Both the position numbers and the translations under genes were made by a program. From Streptococcus orisratti DSM 15617 (GTDB lineage: Bacteria > Bacillota > Bacilli > Lactobacillales > Streptococcaceae), in assembly GCF_000380105.1 (NCBI RefSeq), contig NZ_KB904467.1:1-35008 (forward strand): 35,008 nucleotides of DNA, in the 5' to 3' direction. The stretch's first letter is position 1. Each line of letters starts with the position of its first letter. Below the pieces are notes generated by a model. That model worked only from the letters and a program-made list of their open reading frames with translations. It did no database searches and was not told the DNA's origin. This document shows positions 33,721 to 35,008 of this stretch, in pieces.

Positions 33721-34884
33721 ATGGGAAAATATGATTTCACAACCAGACCCAATCGTTTGACACAGTTCACTTCTAAGTGGCAAGCTTCTGAAAATAATCC
33801 TGACTTACTGCAGATGTGGGTAGCAGATATGGATTTTTTACCAATTCCAGAAATCAAGGAAACCATTATCAACTATGGTCAGGAACATATCTTTGGTTAC
33901 AATTATTTTAGTCCTGAACTTTATCAAGCAGTTATTGACTGGGAGAAAAATGAACATGGGTATGCTATTGAAAAAGAGGATATTGTCTTTATTGATGGGG
34001 TTGTTCCAGCAATTTCAGTTGCGATTCAGGCTTTCACCCAAAAAGGTGATGCAGTCCTAATCAATTCGCCAGTTTATTATCCATTTTCACGAACAGTTAA
34101 ACTTAATGAGCGCCAGTTGGTTGAAAATTCTCTAAAAGTTATCAATGGACGTTTCGAAATCGATTTTGAACAGCTAGAGCGAGATATCATTGAACATGAG
34201 GTCAAACTTTATCTACTTTGTAGCCCTCACAATCCTGGTGGACGAGTTTGGGCAAAAGAGGATTTGGAAAAAATAGCAGAGCTATGCCAAAAACATGGGG
34301 TGCTTTTGATTTCGGATGAGATTCATCAAGACCTAGCATTATTTGGCAATAAACACCATTCTTTCAATACAGTGAGAAATTCTAATAAAAACTTTTCCAT
34401 CATTTTAGCATCGGCAACCAAAACTTTTAATATTGCAGGTACTAAAAATAGCTTTGCCATTATTCAAAATAAAAGTCTGCGTCAGAAGTTTCAGCGCGTA
34501 CAATTGGCCAATAACCAACATGAGGTGCCAACTATTGGTATGCTTACAACCCAAGCGGCTTTCACCTATGGCAAACCTTGGTTGGAAGAATTACGTAGAG
34601 TTATTGAGGAAAATGTCACCTATGCGACGGATTATTTGACTAAAAATACCAAGATTAAGGTAATGAAGCCTGAAGGGACTTATTTGATATGGTTGGATTT
34701 TTCTGCCTATGGTCTTGCTCAACCAGATTTGGGTGAAAAACTTAAAAGAGAAGCTAAAGTAGTTTTGAATGATGGCTCTCATTTTGGCAAAGAGGGGAAA
34801 TATTTTGCACGATTGAATGTTGCCACACCCTTGGAAACTGTCAAGGAAGCAGTGGCTAGGATTGCGCGTGTTTTTCCAAAATAA
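33721..34884 (+). CDS. MalY/PatB-family C-S beta-lyase (cystathionine beta-lyase type)
   Basis: The 387-residue fold-type I PLP enzyme has the catalytic K234 in SATKTFNIAG, SDEIHQDL and SPHNPGGRVW, all typical of the MalY/PatB group. Such enzymes cleave cystathionine or cysteine conjugates to pyruvate, ammonia and a thiol, and may release H2S or volatile sulfur compounds. GGAGG lies within the end of the upstream gene, 1 base away, so translation is coupled. The stop codon is inside a 15-bp tandem duplication. Confidence 0.9.
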   Translation: MGKYDFTTRPNRLTQFTSKWQASENNPDLLQMWVADMDFLPIPEIKETIINYGQEHIFGYNYFSPELYQAVIDWEKNEHGYAIEKEDIVFIDGVVPAISVAIQAFTQKGDAVLINSPVYYPFSRTVKLNERQLVENSLKVINGRFEIDFEQLERDIIEHEVKLYLLCSPHNPGGRVWAKEDLEKIAELCQKHGVLLISDEIHQDLALFGNKHHSFNTVRNSNKNFSIILASATKTFNIAGTKNSFAIIQNKSLRQKFQRVQLANNQHEVPTIGMLTTQAAFTYGKPWLEELRRVIEENVTYATDYLTKNTKIKVMKPEGTYLIWLDFSAYGLAQPDLGEKLKREAKVVLNDGSHFGKEGKYFARLNVATPLETVKEAVARIARVFPK

Positions 34885-34907
34885 AAAACGGTAAAATAAA
34901 AAACGGT
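34878..34907 (+). repeat. 15-bp tandem duplication spanning the malY stop codon
   Basis: AAAATAAAAAACGGT occurs twice in direct succession (34878-34892 and 34893-34907). The stop codon TAA at 34882-34884 lies in the first copy. It looks like a recent slippage event. Confidence 0.85.
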
Positions 34908-34910
34908 AAA

Positions 34911-34959
34911 TTCTCAAAGTAAGTTCTAGTTCCCGTCCTTCCAGAAGTTACTCTGAGAA
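34911..34959. repeat. Long hairpin of unknown role
   Basis: TTCTCAAAGTAAGTTCT (34911-34927) and AGAAGTTACTCTGAGAA (34943-34959) pair at 15 of 17 positions around a 15-base loop. No T-run follows directly, so it is not a simple terminator. Confidence 0.6.
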
Positions 34960-34973
34960 AACTGCATAAAACC

Positions 34974-35008
34974 AACAGAATTTAGTCTCAGACTAAGTTC
35001 TGTTTTTG
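34974..35008 (+). terminator. Terminator at the right edge, probably of the metC-malY operon
   Basis: AACAGAA plus TTAGTC (34974-34987) pair with GACTAA plus TTCTGTT (34991-35004) with one T-G pair inside and a TCA loop, followed by a T-run that continues to the window end. Confidence 0.85.

Noticed and set aside
1..35008. CRISPR array, prophage or IS transposase
   Set aside because: No regularly spaced short repeats, no phage genes and no transposase frames were seen.

Overview
The window is chromosomal DNA from a low-GC Firmicute, almost certainly a Streptococcus. The evidence is the gene order HAD hydrolase-gyrB-ezrA, a lysine-type murE divergent from ytgP (murJ), a Mn-dependent pyrophosphatase next to pflA, the DUF1912 small protein, GBS_Bsp-like repeats with an SH3_5 domain on a secreted peptidase, and BOX-like intergenic repeats. 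A salivarius-group species is my best guess, but the sequence alone does not settle it. No prophage, plasmid, IS transposase or CRISPR array is visible. 

Layout. Bases 1-1645 hold the 3' end of a secreted D,D-carboxypeptidase. Bases 1698-7167 form a redox island: an AraC regulator and an OFA-type MFS carboxylate transporter on the minus strand, divergent from a two-gene operon. That operon encodes a free FMN reductase and a large FMN_red/FMN_bind/FAD_binding_2 flavoprotein, resembling the hydroxycinnamate/acrylate reductases HcrAB, CrdAB and Ard. A tRNA-Thr(GGT) and a DUF1912 gene follow, then HAD-gyrB-ezrA. Bases 12408-13195 are gene-free and contain two repeat families. They lead into an FMN riboswitch and ribU, followed by a PAP2 phosphatase, the tRNA-modification pair mnmL-mnmM (ytqA-ytqB), a small unknown ORF and a CPA1 Na+/H+ antiporter whose start is unusual. 

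The second half holds a lone ABC ATPase, a CorC/HlyC-family CBS protein, pflA, ppaC, a three-gene unit (YiiX-like hydrolase, DUF1803-like protein, PEBP protein), and a ferric hydroxamate ABC transporter (fhuCDBG, the ftsABCD type) on the minus strand. These are followed by the divergent murE/ytgP pair and a sulfur amino acid operon (MetC-like and MalY/PatB-like PLP enzymes). 

How the parts fit. murE and ytgP serve lipid II synthesis and flipping, and their promoters share overlapping -35 elements. The flavoprotein operon would use NAD(P)H to reduce an unsaturated acid and needs FMN and FAD; RibU is the riboflavin importer that could supply them (inference). Several genes (HAD-gyrB, PAP2, mnmL, the YiiX-like gene, murE) have a strong -10 box only 6-7 bases before the ATG and no Shine-Dalgarno sequence, so leaderless transcripts are predicted. 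The most unusual items are the flavoprotein cluster, the leaderless set, the shared murE/ytgP promoter, the unclassified repeat pair at 12829 and 19548, and the antiporter start.
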